Assembly (NCBI GenBank): GCA_025084515.1 | Contig: JAJAGP010000181.1 | Span: 372,620 to 436,619, forward strand | DNA: 64,000 nucleotides | Direction: 5' to 3' | Origin: Ancistrus triradiatus | Taxonomy: Eukaryota > Chordata > Actinopteri > Siluriformes > Loricariidae | Shown here: positions 47,757 through 58,444 of the stretch, piece after piece | Layout: every line of letters begins with the position of its first letter | How positions within the stretch are numbered: position 1 is the first letter of the stretch | Position numbers and translations under genes: made by a program | Notes under the pieces: model-generated | Seen by the model: the letters and a program-made list of their open reading frames with translations, nothing else | Database searches by the model: none | Told to the model about the DNA's origin: nothing

Positions 47757-47849
47757 TTTTATCATCTCTACATATCTTAATAAAATACACTGCAGATGCC
47801 TACCTTGAATGCTTTTTTTGATTGCAGAGATATGTAGAGATGATAAAAA
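47757..47849. repeat. 22-bp inverted repeat next to the Penelope endonuclease
   Basis: TTTTTATCATCTCTACATATCT and its near-complement AGATATGTAGAGATGATAAAA are separated by about 48 bp. It could be a terminal structure of the Penelope-like element or a separate palindromic element. Confidence 0.8.
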
Positions 47850-47884
47850 TTCAACCACTAAATACCTGATAATGAGAAGTGGAA

Positions 47885-48605
47885 ACAGAATTTTATATTT
47901 TTTAGCAAATTTATTGAAAAAAAATTTTTTTTGCATGTACATAAGTATGCAGACTTTTTTGCCATGACACTATAGCTCTGGGGGGCTCCGATTTCATTTT
48001 TTAGATGATCCTACACATTCACTGAACCCTACTTATATTAAATTCCGTTGATTGGACCCGATTTGGAAAGACACACACCTATCTATATAACGTCTCACAG
48101 CTAACAACGCATATCAGAGCACAAAACAAGAGGAAACTGGAGAAACTTCCAGAAGGACAACCATCACCAATCTGGTCTTCATGGGAGAGCGGCAAGAAAG
48201 AAGTCTCTCCTCAGTAAAAGACATGTTAAAGCCTTCCTGGAGTTTGCAACAAAGCACCTAAAGGACTCTCAGACTGGGAGAAACAAGATTTTCTGGTCTG
48301 ATGAAACCAAGATTGAACTTTTTGGCCTCAATTCTAAGCATCATGTCTGGAGGAAACCAGGCACTGCTCATCATCTGCCCAATACCATCAATTCAGTGAA
48401 GCATGGTGGTGACAGCATCGTGCTGTGGTGGTGTTTTTCAGTGGCTGGGGCAGGAAAACTGGTCAGGGTTGAGGGAAACTCGAAAGGAGCAAAGTACAGA
48501 GATGTTCCTAATGAAAACCTGATCTAGAGCACTCAGAACCTCAGACTGGGCCGAAGGCTCGCCTTCCAACAAGACAATGCTAAAAAGCTCAAATACAAGG
48601 TGCAA
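47885..48605 (+). mobile_element. Truncated Tc1-type element (family D)
   Basis: It contains ATTGGACCCGATTTGGAAAG, then CACACACCTATCTATATAACG, the 5' region of a very common fish Tc1 family. The transposase follows with ARKKSLLSKRHVKAFLEFAT, FWSDETKIELFGLNSKHHVW, NSVKHGGDSIVLWW and RRLAFQQDNA. The N-terminal DNA-binding region is deleted between about 48120 and 48135. The C-terminus after the second Asp is absent. One stop lies after NENLI. Confidence 0.88.
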
Positions 48606-49390
48606 CCCTAAGGACACAATGCGCAGTGGCAATATGTACAAGCAATATAAATTTAAGAAGAACAGTGATAACAATCATTAGATAACCAACAACACAAAAC
48701 CATATGGACCCTTACACACAAACCAAGGCTAACAGGCTAACAAAACTAGATACAATAGTACACAGATGCTAACCAAACTACACCCACACACAGAGGAAAG
48801 GTAAATTCAACACAACAACACAGAGACAGACCAGAAATAAGATCCAAAACCATACTGAAATCAAGGAAACAAGCAGGAAGTGAAAAGTAAGAGGGTTATT
48901 TATAGAAAAGGACAGCAGGTGGCAACAGCTCTACCTGCTGTGGAAAGGGAAAAAAGTCAGTGGAGAGTCATGCCAGATGAGGTTGCTCTCCATCACACCT
49001 TATTGTGACATAGCCCCTCCCCTAAGGTGAAGAATAGAATTACAGAAAATAGACCCTCACACACCCAAAATGAAGCAAGAAATGACCCAGCTCACCCAAA
49101 GAATGGAGGACAAAACACTGAAACAGAGCTGGTGACCAGAATAGAGGAGGCATACACATTAAATTCAGTAGCAGGGGTGACAGACATAAAGGAAACACTG
49201 AATACATCAAGTGAGAGGCCCTACATGACACCCTAACAAAGTCCACAGGACCCTGCTCCCTCCTGGATTCCTGGTTGGGGGGGTTCAAACATTGGGACCA
49301 CTCCCTGCTCTATGTGTGAGAAAGTTCTGGTGGCTTGGGTCACCCACACTGTATCATGAATGTCTGGGTCTGCTGTGACAGCATCATGAT
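48606..49390. other. Unassigned, possibly LTR-type sequence
   Basis: The text around 48890-49030 (GCAGGTGGCAACAGCTCTACC and TTATTGTGACATAGCCCCTCCC) resembles LTR or leader sequence of fish retroelements. No coding domain confirms this. Confidence 0.35.
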
Positions 49391-49395
49391 CAGGA

Positions 49396-49800
49396 GTGGC
49401 CACCAATGAGCAACTAGCAAGTGGTGGGACAGTCAGGCACCTAGCGAGAGGTGGCAATGTGGGTCAACTAGCGGATGGTGATGCCATGTTTAACGCTGGA
49501 CCTGGCACTACATTGGACACTGAAACTGGCTCCACTTTGAGCACTGCAGCAGGCATTGCATTGTGCAGTGGAGCGGACACTGGAACTGGCTCTGCTTCGG
49601 GAACTGGAACAGACACTGCGTCAGACAAAGGAACTGGCTCCGCTTATACCATTGGAGCGGGCACTGGAGCAGGCCCTGCATGGGTCAAGGAGACCACACC
49701 ATGGCAGGCATGGTGACTGGAGCCGGGGGCTGGTGTGGTGTTTGGAGCTGGGGCTGGTGTGGCGTCAGGGGCCGGGGCTGTATCAGCAGCATCTTGAAAG
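49396..49800 (+). repeat. Degenerate GC-rich minisatellite with open frame
   Basis: Irregular repeats of GGxACTGGxxCxGGCTC about 18-24 bp long create a Gly/Thr/Ala-rich open frame (49396-49716). The frame is a by-product of the repeat. No protein family was recognised. Confidence 0.55.
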
Positions 49801-49894
49801 CCCAGGGCTGTCGTAGTGGCTTAAAAAGCTTCAGGGGTGGCCTCCTTAGCTTCATGAGCTTCCGGGACCCCCAATGCCCCATCAAGAGCATCAG

Positions 49895-50090
49895 GGACTG
49901 TGGTAGCCTAGCGGTTAAGGTACTGGACTATGGACCAAAAGGTCCAGGGTTCAAATCCCACCTCTACCACTGTTGGGTCCCTGAGCAAGACCCTTAACCC
50001 TCAATTGCTTGGATTGTAAGACTGTACCAATTGTAAGTCACTCTGGATAAGGGCGTCTGCTAAATGCTGTAAATGTAAATGTACCATTTC
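49895..50090 (+). mobile_element. tRNA-derived SINE
   Basis: The head resembles a tRNA gene: A box-like TAGCCTAGCGGTTAAGGTAC, then B box GGGTTCAAATCCC. The tail has TAAGTCACTCTGGATAAGGG, then CGTCTGCTAAATGCTG and TAAATGTAAATGT, the widely shared fish SINE/LINE 3' end. Length is about 195 bp. Confidence 0.9.
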
Positions 50091-50858
50091 AGACATATCC
50101 CATGTCTGCAGCCAGACCCCTCTCGGACTGTCACTACGTTGAACGCTGAGAGAACTGACGCGGAGAATTGCGAGGATCTGGCAACCCGGACTGATCTGCG
50201 GTTGCACACAGGACGCCGTTTCGTAGCTGCTCGCAGCTTTTACCTTTGATATATTTTAATTCCCGATCGCATCTGTATCTTATATAATCGTATATATATA
50301 GTAGGTTTTTACAACATCTTAATCATTTTATTCTCGTACCGGCGGATTATATTTTTTTGCCGCTAATCGTTATTTAGTAACTTTACAGGTATACCGGTTT
50401 GTATTTGCAGTAGTTAGCCATTAGCTAATAACCAGAGTTGCGTCTTCTTCGCAGTAGTGTGTGTTTTTATAACTTTTTTACAGTCTTTTCCCACTTTCTT
50501 TCTGAGACTTAGTTTTTTAGTGACGTTTTGTGTTGACTTAACTTGTATTAACGCTTTAATCGAGCACTGCATTGGACCATCGGCTGCAGCTGAACCATAT
50601 CTTCACTCGGCAACCCGCCCACAACACCACCCGAAGCTAAGTACCTTTAATTCATTAATTGTATTAAACATGGCTCTGCTGTGCTTGTTCCCTGTGCCGA
50701 GTGTGGCATGTTTAGCTATTCTTCCTCCGTCATTAGTGTAAATTTTTACTTGTGATAGGTGTAGGCTTGTAGCCAGTCTGACGGAGAAGATTGTAGTTTT
50801 AGAGGCGCGCATCCAGACATTAGAGAAGGCTAGCTCAGCTCCTAGCTTAGCAGATCTG

Positions 50859-51480
50859 ATGCGAAAGGCGAAGTTAGAGCCCCGGCAGAGTCCTCGCAGC
50901 AGGGCAATAGTCGTAAGGCTAGTCCACGAGAGCACCACTCTTTACCTGTTCACGTGTCCCACAGGGTTTGCCCTCCTCAGTGAAACACCCACTGAGCAGC
51001 CTGTTGAAAGAGCTCTGGTCATAGGTGACTCTATTTTACGACACGTGAAACTTGCTACCCCCCCCTTTAGGGACACACCAGCAGCTAGAGTTCTCTGTAT
51101 CCCCGGAGCCAGAGTGCCGGACATTGTAAACGAGTCTTAGTGAACTCGAGAGCCGCAGATTCTCTAGGATAGTTGTTCATGTAGGGGCTAATGATATACG
51201 CCTTCGTCAGTCAGAGGTTACTAACTAAGGCTAATTTTGTAGAGGTGGTTAGCGTGGCGAAGGCGATGTCCGATGCTGTAGTGTGCTCTGGCCCCATCCC
51301 AATGCGGCGAGGTGACCAAGCCTACAGCAGGTTATGGTCGCTGAACTGCTGGCTGTCCAAGTGGTGCTCTGAAAACAACGTGGGCTTTATAGACAACTGG
51401 ACAGCCTTTGAGGGTAAGCCTGGCCTTTTAGGATGGGACGGTGTCCATCCCACTCGGGAGGGTTGCTGTCTCTCATCTCC
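50859..51480 (+). pseudogene. LINE ORF1 esterase (SGNH hydrolase) domain
   Basis: Block I reads RALVIGDSILRH with the GDS serine, and block II reads VLCIPGARVPDI. After a stop, block III reads VGANDIRLRQSEV with the GxND motif. Block V reads LLGWDGVHPTREG with the Asp and His. SGPIPMRRGDQAYSRLWSLN lies between. SGNH esterases occur in ORF1 proteins of some L2/CR1 LINEs. All four sequence blocks are legible, but stops and a frameshift break the frame. Confidence 0.82.
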
Positions 51481-51614
51481 TGCAACATTGCCCATAGTCT
51501 TATGGCCCAATTGGTTAGGGGCTGACTATCCAGAGCAGGGGTCAGGCAGCAGACAGACCGGCTTACCCAACTGTCTGCTGGTAGCCATGCACCGTCAACC
51601 CAGAACCCACATTA

Positions 51615-52016
51615 TTGAAACTGTGTCTGTTATCCGCATCTGCCCTAAACGTAAACGCTCTCAAAAAGTCCTGTTTTAATAACCTCATTAGTATAAACAC
51701 AGATAGCTGCCAAAGAAATAACAACATTAGACTAAAGCTAGGACTACTTAACATTAGATCACTTACAAACAAAGCAGTGATTGTAAATGAAATGATCACT
51801 GATAAACGCTTACACGCTCTCTGTCTCACTGAGACTTGGATTAGACCTGATGAATATTTAGCCTTAAATGAAGCCTCACCTCCTGGATACAGTCATGCTA
51901 GTCGCCCTCGTCCTAATGGTCGGGGGGGAGGCATAGCCACAATTTTTGACAAAGAGTTAGGTGTTACAGCTAAATCCCATTACAAGGCTAATTCTTTTGA
52001 AATTACTGATTCTTAA
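51615..52016 (+). pseudogene. LINE ORF2 apurinic-type endonuclease, N-terminal part
   Basis: It reads KLGLLNIRSLTNKAVIVNEM, LHALCLTETWIRPDEYLAL and SRPRPNGRGGGIATIFDKE. These are the Asn, Glu (TETW) and GGG blocks of L2/CR1 endonucleases. It ends at a stop near 52016 and continues in broken frames. Confidence 0.85.
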
Positions 52017-52915
52017 TGTGACTGATCCCATCGTTATGGAAGTCAAAACCAACTCTTTTCAGCTTATCACTATTTTACCGTACGCCTCCTGGTCCCTATT
52101 CATAAATTCTTCTTCAGGAATTTGCTAACCTTTCTTTCCTGCTTACTACTGTCAACAGATAAGGCTTTAATTGTAGGTGATTTTCAATATTCACTTTGAC
52201 AATGAGCAGGATCCACTTAAAAATTGCTTTCGAGTCCATCCTAGAATCCATGGGTATCACTCAGAATGTGATGGGACCAACCCACCGCTGTAATCAGACT
52301 TTAGATCTAATATTAACATTGGTATCAATATAGATAACCTTGATGTTTCCCGCAAAGTGATTCGATTTCAGATCACTATCTTTTAGTATTTGAGCTATCT
52401 CTAATAAATAAAATCCCTTCTTGCCTCGTTATCACACCAAGCGCACTATCACATCTGCTACTCCAGCTGCGTTTATTAAAAACCTACCAGAACTTAAAAT
52501 TTAATACACACTACGGAGATCAATCATCTTGAGTGTGTAAATGACCAATTGTAATGTGTGCTTTGCTCAAACCCTGGACACGACTGCCCCTGCTAGGGTC
52601 AAACGTATTAGGGAAAAAAGGCTAGCACCATGGTATAATGACCACACCCGTACGCCTTAAAGCAAAGAACACGGCATTTAGAGCGCAAGTGGAGACATAG
52701 TAAATTGGGAGGTGTTTAAGATTGCTTGGAGGGACAGCATGGCAGAGTACAAGCATGCCCTCACTAAAGCCACTGGCGCCCTAGGCTTGCTCAATTTGAG
52801 ATTGGACGTAGTTATTAGGAGATAATCTAAACTTGTAAAGTTGCTTTGAGACAATGCTCCATTGTAAAAAGCGCTATATAAATAAATCTGACTTGACTTG
52901 ACTTACTGTGATAGC

Positions 52916-53959
52916 AGCATTATGGATGTCTGGGGTTATCATGGTGACAGCCTCAACATCTGAATGAATAAAGTTGTCACTTGTGGTGGCACGTCAGTGA
53001 TAAATTTAATTATTGCTGTTGCTGCACAATGTTTCACCCTTCATAACAGACAAATCATCCTTCAAGCTGGCCTGATTTGGGCAGATAACGTTGCCAAGTC
53101 TTTTTGACTGTAAATCACTACTCCTCAGGTATGTCGTGATCTTCAGGCATCTGTGCTTTATGATTCTGAATGATAATGCTTATGAACTAAATGTAGCTTA
53201 ATTTAGTTTTTGTGGCCAGGGAAACTATGTTGTTTTTCAGCCGTGTACAGGAGGGCCATCTCGTCCGATCTTGGCTGGAGAAGATGGCCAATCCATAGCC
53301 ATATACCAAGAATGCAGTGACTGCCTAAGCTGGAGATAAGGGATGACAGTGAGTTGGGAACTGCAGAGGTTGAATATAGCAGCGGAGGTAAGTAGAGAGG
53401 TCAAGCTGGAGATAGAACAAACATGGGTGATAAAACTGAGTTTGATGCAGTGGCATGGATCGGTAATGATAAAACAGAGGAAAAAAAGTTATGTTTTGCA
53501 TGATAAAGATGATTTGTGATTTGTGAAAACACAGTGGGGAGCTGATTCGAATTAAACACTTCCATGCCATGTTCATAAAAGGCATTATGATGAACAGAAC
53601 TCTGGTTAGGAGAATGGGAAGGCAAGGCCTTTCTCAGTCACAGGAGCTCGGTGAGTGAAGGTGTAGCACTGATTTTCTAAAGGCTGGGTTCTTCAGTTGA
53701 GAAGGTGATCAAGGGAAGTATTTTTGAGTATTGTGCTTTTTTTAATGGTTTAGAAGGTGAGTTTAAATCATCCTGAGACACATCCTGCATCACACAGGGG
53801 GCTGGTCCTTAAAGTTCCTTAAAAATGTTGAGCTCAGCAATATTTGGAGACTTTTAAATGGCATGCAAAATCAGTATACTTACAACATTACAAAACACAT
53901 AATGGTCTATGAAGAGTCTTGAGATAGAACGAGTGGAACTCTGATGCTCAAAAGAGTCC
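52916..53959. other. Unassigned intron sequence
   Basis: No exon or family motif was recognised. Frames are short. Confidence 0.4.
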
Positions 53960-55430
53960 ACAGGATACAAGACCATATTGAGATTCCCAGTTCAAAAAAG
54001 TTGCACTTGGAGTGAAAGCACATGTCAGTCTAGTCAGGTCTTGCTATCAGAAAGTGGCACTATAGACGTTATGTCCAGGTTATTTTTTGGTCTGGAATGT
54101 AAGAAGGGTTGGAGCCAATACATACATGCCCTGCAGTTTGAATCTGGCAATTTACTTTTAGACCTTGCAGCTAGTCGCCAGCAAGCAGCTAAATTCTATG
54201 CTGAGTTACTAGTGAATACTAAGGAGTACGGAGAGCAGCCATAACCAGTACAGAGCCTTTCTTAAGTAATTACCACAGCTTGCAGATGATCCCACTCTTT
54301 GCCTTGAGGGGCCACTCTAGGTGGTGGAGCTGAGCAGTGCACTGAAAAGCATGGAAAGCACTAGTTATTGATGGGCTTCCAATTAAATTTTCCAAAAGTC
54401 CTTTTAGATAGTGATTAGCGAAGATGTGCTTGAAGTCCTCAGTGATAGCCTGTCAAAGGGGAAGCTGCCAAAGAGCTGCAGGAGAGCAGAAAATTGAAAG
54501 AAATGTGACCTGCATGAGTTTAAGAACTGGAGCTGGCAGTCAGGCTGAGAGACGACATGGGGCGGGTCATCCATCCTGACCAGACGTACTGTGTTCCAAA
54601 CACGTCAATGTTTGGTAATATTTTCGTTAATCCGTGACATTGTGGAACGTCTCAACATTATTGGACTTAGATACTGGTCTGATTTTGCTAGAACAGCTAA
54701 AGGTTCTTGCAGCCTTTGATTATACAATTGAGCTTACAACCATGATCAGTGCTTTGTACTGTGACATTGAAAGTATACTGAAAGTTAATGGTGGTTTAAG
54801 TGCTCCTTTTAAAGTTGAGAGGGGGAGAAGGGAGGGTTGTTCTCTCATGCCGTACGCTATGGCCATAGAACTTCTTTTACACAGGCTTAAACGTACCGTC
54901 TCAGGTTTTAGCATCCTGAATTGTGATTCAAATGTTTTACCATTTACTCATGCTAATGATGTACAGTATTGTGATTTTCAGACAACAAACTCATGTAGAA
55001 ATTCTGAACAGCACTTTAAAATAAGTTTGACACAATCTCATCTGCTAAACTCAACTGAGTAACTGAAGATGACCCAGTAATAAAGTAAAAGGCTGCCTTA
55101 ATAACATGGTTGTTGCCCTTCTTGTTCTACAGTGGACATGTCATAATTGATAACAATCTGTCAGCATCTTCTCTGTGGCACAGACTGGTGTGTTTACACC
55201 CTCCGAGGTCTACTGTCAGGAATCTAATTTGCACTCTTGGATTTCTTCTGGGACAAGCTGCACTGTATCTCACAGTGCGTGCTGTTTCTGCCCAAAGAGG
55301 AAGGAGGGCATGGCCCCACAAACTTAGTCACAGCTTTCTGCCTTGACTTTTTCTCACAAGGAGACCATTGGACGTTCCTGCCAAGGACTCCAGATGGTAA
55401 AGTGAATCTGTGTATCTGACTAAATAATGC
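53960..55430 (+). pseudogene. Tx1-like (L1 group) LINE reverse transcriptase remnant
   Basis: SRLFFGLECKKGWSQYIHAL and AAKFYAELLVNT match the region before the RT. The RT core reads LKVNGGLSAPFKVERGRREG, then AMAIELLLHRLKRTVSGF, then HANDVQYCDF where YADDV is expected. The C-terminus reads FFWDKLHCISQCVLFLPKEE, then GGHGPTNLVTAF. Frames are broken throughout. Confidence 0.75.
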
Positions 55431-55504
55431 CAATATGCATATTTTACATAGTTTGTTTTTTAACTATTACAATGGACTTATTTGACTAGATAAATTCGTT
55501 TCAT

Positions 55505-55690
55505 TCTTACATCTATAACCAAGCCACCTAAGGAGGATGGGTCCCCTTTTTGAGTCTTGGTACTCCCAAGGTTTCTTCCTTATAATGTTTAGGAAGTTTG
55601 TCCTTGCCACTGTCTTGATGAATTTGGGAATGGCCTTAAATATTAGAAGATAATCTAAAATTGTCAAGCTGCTTTGAGTCAATGCTCCAG
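55505..55690 (+). mobile_element. L2-like LINE 3' tail
   Basis: AGCCACCTAAGGAGGATGGG, TACTCCCAAGGTTTCTTCC, CTTGCCACTGT and GCTTTGAGTCAATGCTCCAG match the tail family at 1436 and 52775. Confidence 0.8.
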
Positions 55691-56699
55691 TGTATGACCA
55701 TTGATGATCCAGATGACCATTGGTGATCTGGATATGGACCTGTCTTTGTTTTTAATGGATCCAAAAACACAGTTGTTACAGAACCTGTAATCTTTTTATT
55801 GTGGTCTATTTAGCATGCTCAGTCATTTCAAATCAAAACAGCAGAAGAACACAAATTCCCTGCACTGATGAAAGGGGCATGACTGGACATAGCAACTAAC
55901 CTAACTAACCTATCCATGGACAAAACAGTGCATAAGTACAAGGTGCATAAACCTTGGTGACCTGGTACACCTAGCAGACCGTGACAGAGAGTTCAAATCT
56001 CAGGTTAGGTGCAGCACACCTACGTAACAAATGAAAACTGGCATAAGAACTGAGAACTGAGTACCTTGTTCAAGGCAAAGACTGTGTTCAATACTGTGAA
56101 AAATATGTTTGTTTGTTTTTTTTCCCCCAAAGCTGTCTATAATTTTAGTTAGACTGAATAATCGTTATTTTTAGTACTACTCGGCTTTGAGTTGTATTTT
56201 GTTTATGCTTTTCATGTTCTTACCCCATACTTAGTGCCTAGTGGCTACATAAGAAAACGTCTTGTTGTAGCTAACATCTCCATCTATTGGCATAGACTTG
56301 TTAAGTTTTGGAAATAAAAAGATAATCATTTGAGATGGCAGTTTGGAATTTTCTTTTTCAAGATAGGCATGTGATAGGCTAAACACCTATCTGCTCTCTC
56401 TTCAGCAATTCACCAATCAACCAGTCAGGTTTTGATTGCTTTTTCTAATAAAATTAGCCTAATAATATAATTACTTTGCATACAAATGTATCATTCTACT
56501 TTGGAATTTAGAATTTGCATTTCAAACTTCAAAGCAAATGCCATGGTGCATTATGGATATTCCTTGTTTGGTAGTCATCATTTGTACACTACTTATTGTG
56601 GTTCCTTATGGGATTATGAACCACAATAAGTAGTGTTATTAGCACTAGATATTCTGCACTGTTGGACACCGCTACAACATGACAGAACAGCAAAAAAGT
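55691..56699. other. Unassigned intron sequence
   Basis: A local near-palindrome (CTACTTATTGTGG / CCACAATAAGTAG at 56588-56625) is present. Otherwise nothing was recognised. Confidence 0.45.
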
Positions 56700-57385
56700 G
56701 CACTATATAATATATCCTCATCCTCACTCAGGGACTCTGTGTGTGCTTCTCCAGCTGCACAGCAGCACACAAAAAAGAACTACATAGGATTGTGAGGTCT
56801 GCGGAAAAGATCGTTGGGTGTTCTCTACCAACCCTGGAGGATCTACACAGCTCTCGTTGTCTTCAGAGAGCCCACAAAATTATTATGGATGTTTCTCACC
56901 CCGGTCACCAACTATTGCAGCTACTACCATCAGGTAGACGTTACAGTCAATTAAAAACAAGGACCAACAGGCTTCAGGGAATAGCTTTTACCCCACAGCA
57001 GTTCGGGCTCTAAATAACTCCTTATAACTCTATTTTTAATCCGGTTTTTTTTTTTTTTTTTTTTTTTTTTAAATAAAATATGGGACTGTGAAACATTGAC
57101 ATTTTCTATATTTTCAATGTTACTAGGGAAATGTGCAATTTCTTTATTTATTCATTTTTTGTGTGCAATCTGTGTTGCTGTGGTTTTTTGTTTTTTTATC
57201 ATTGTGTTTTTTAAACTCTTTTTTTTTAAATATATATTTTTCTACGGTTTCTTTTGTAAAGGATATTTTCTGTAATCTTTCTTCTATTTTTCTTTTCTTG
57301 TCTGTTTACACCGCAAAGTAGAGCACCTTAATTTCGTTATACCCAGTATAATGACAATAAAGATATTCTGATTCTGATTCTGATA
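56700..57385 (+). mobile_element. 3' end of a second LINE family (Rex1/CR1-like)
   Basis: The open frame 56741-57013 reads KKELHRIVRSAEKIVGCSLP, SSRCLQRAHKIIMDVSHPGH and LLPSGRRYSQLKTRTNRLQ. This is the ORF2 C-terminus that follows RT in fish Rex1/CR1-type LINEs. The 3' untranslated region ends AATGACAATAAAGATATTCT plus (GATTCT)n. A poly-T run lies at 57045-57070. Confidence 0.8.
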
Positions 57386-57933
57386 TAATATTGTTAAGTG
57401 ATCATCAGTTTCTTAGGAACATTTTGATGTTTTAGAAAAAGCTATTTATTTCTCGTAGTACGGTAATTTTGTGGTTAATGAGGCTTGCATTATTTCAGTT
57501 CTTCATGCTGGAATAGTGATGGCTGGAAAATTTGGCTATGTGTATGATGATTTTGAATATTCCACTACTGGCTATGTTTAACCTGCATTGTCTATTTAAG
57601 ATACACTCAAGTTATTTATTTTGGTATTTGTGTTAATTTTGCTATTTGTAAAAAAAAAAAAAATTTTTTATGTTTAACATTTGTTTTTAGATTCCAATGG
57701 AGGGCTTGGCTTTAATAGTCCTAGATTGCAACTGGATAGGAGGGAAGCAGATAGTGTAAGAAGCAATTTAAATGTCATCTTCAAAAAACTTCCAGTGTGT
57801 TCACCACTTGCTATATCAAATTATTTAAATATTCCATACATTGTACTGAGAATGCGGATAGAGGGTGTTTGGATAGTAAGGTTAGATTGTTGGTAAATTG
57901 AAGGAAAAAGATAAGGGAAAAGTGATATAATGA

Positions 57934-57934
<1 letters not shown>
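57386..57934. other. Unassigned intron sequence
   Basis: No exon or repeat was recognised. An A/T homopolymer run lies at about 57649-57670. Confidence 0.4.

Positions 57935-57980
<46 letters not shown>
57935..57980. repeat. (TA)n microsatellite
   Basis: Pure TA run followed by imperfect TA-rich palindromes to about 58080, just downstream of the IIIS2 exon donor. Confidence 0.95.
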
Positions 57981-57981
<1 letters not shown>

Positions 57982-58107
57982 TATATATAATTACGTATAT
58001 AGTATAAGATATTATAATACGCTATATATATAGATAGATATATATATAATTAAATATATATATATAATATATATATAAAACGTGAGCAGACAGAGTACAT
58101 ATTTCAC

Positions 58108-58167
58108 CTTTAATATTATCTCTATGGTGAAGAGACCTGTGAAAACATGATCTGCATAGCCTAGAAT
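58108..58167 (-). CDS. cacna1c: cacna1c exon: domain III S2
   Basis: This is a 60-bp, 20-codon exon encoding ILGYADHVFTGLFTIEIILK, the IIIS2 segment, with a GTGAAA donor. It is the last exon before the longest intron in the window (13.9 kb), which opens with a (TA)n run at about 57935-57980. Protein phase continues exactly into the MTAYGAF exon at 44176. The GYADHV and GLF residues differ from mammalian Cav1.2, but the pattern is plainly L-type. Confidence 0.93.
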
Positions 58168-58260
58168 CTGCAATCAGAAAGCAGATACACATATCAGTGA
58201 TTAAGCTTAAATCCATTTGCCACAAGAAATGCCAGAAAAAACTTACAACTGTGTGTTTAC

Positions 58261-58390
58261 CTGGTTCCTGAATGAGTCACTTTTTACTGGGTCCTCTGCA
58301 GCTAGAGAAATGCTACTTAGCAGAATGAAGAAAAGGATAAGATTGGTAAAGACGTTGTGGTTGACGATCTTATAACAAAAAACCCGAAAC
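58261..58390 (-). CDS. cacna1c: cacna1c exon: domain III S1
   Basis: This 130-bp exon encodes 43 complete codons after one leading base. It carries the IIIS1 helix (NLILFFILLSSISLAAEDP) and ends SDSFRNQ, then a GTAAAC donor. The acceptor AG directly follows a long CT run on the coding strand, formed by the (GA)n microsatellite at 58393-58440. It joins in phase to the 60-bp exon at 58108. The earlier II-III loop exons were not found in the remaining 5.6 kb to the right. Confidence 0.95.

Positions 58391-58392
<2 letters not shown>

Positions 58393-58440
<48 letters not shown>
58393..58440. repeat. (GA)n microsatellite forming a splice-site pyrimidine tract
   Basis: On the coding strand this is (CT)n ending in CAG at the IIIS1 exon acceptor, so it supplies the whole polypyrimidine tract. 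Confidence 0.95.
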
Positions 58441-58443
<3 letters not shown>

Positions 58444-58444
58444 G

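Larger units (their letters stand above)
50091..52915 (+). mobile_element. L2/CR1-type LINE with esterase ORF1, RT deleted
   Basis: The 5' region precedes an ORF1 with an SGNH-type esterase domain (50859-51480) and an ORF2 start with endonuclease (51615-52016). After more broken endonuclease text (GITQNVMGPTHRCNQTLDLI near 52250) the sequence jumps at about 52775 to the family's 3' tail (GGCTTGCTCAATTTGAGATT through CTGACTTGACTTGAC). The whole RT domain is missing. This copy links the orphan tails at 1436, 25712 and 55505 to a parent family. Confidence 0.82.

Noticed and set aside
49905..49980. Possible functional tRNA gene
   Set aside because: A and B boxes are present, but the sequence continues into a SINE body and tail and lacks a proper cloverleaf 3' end.
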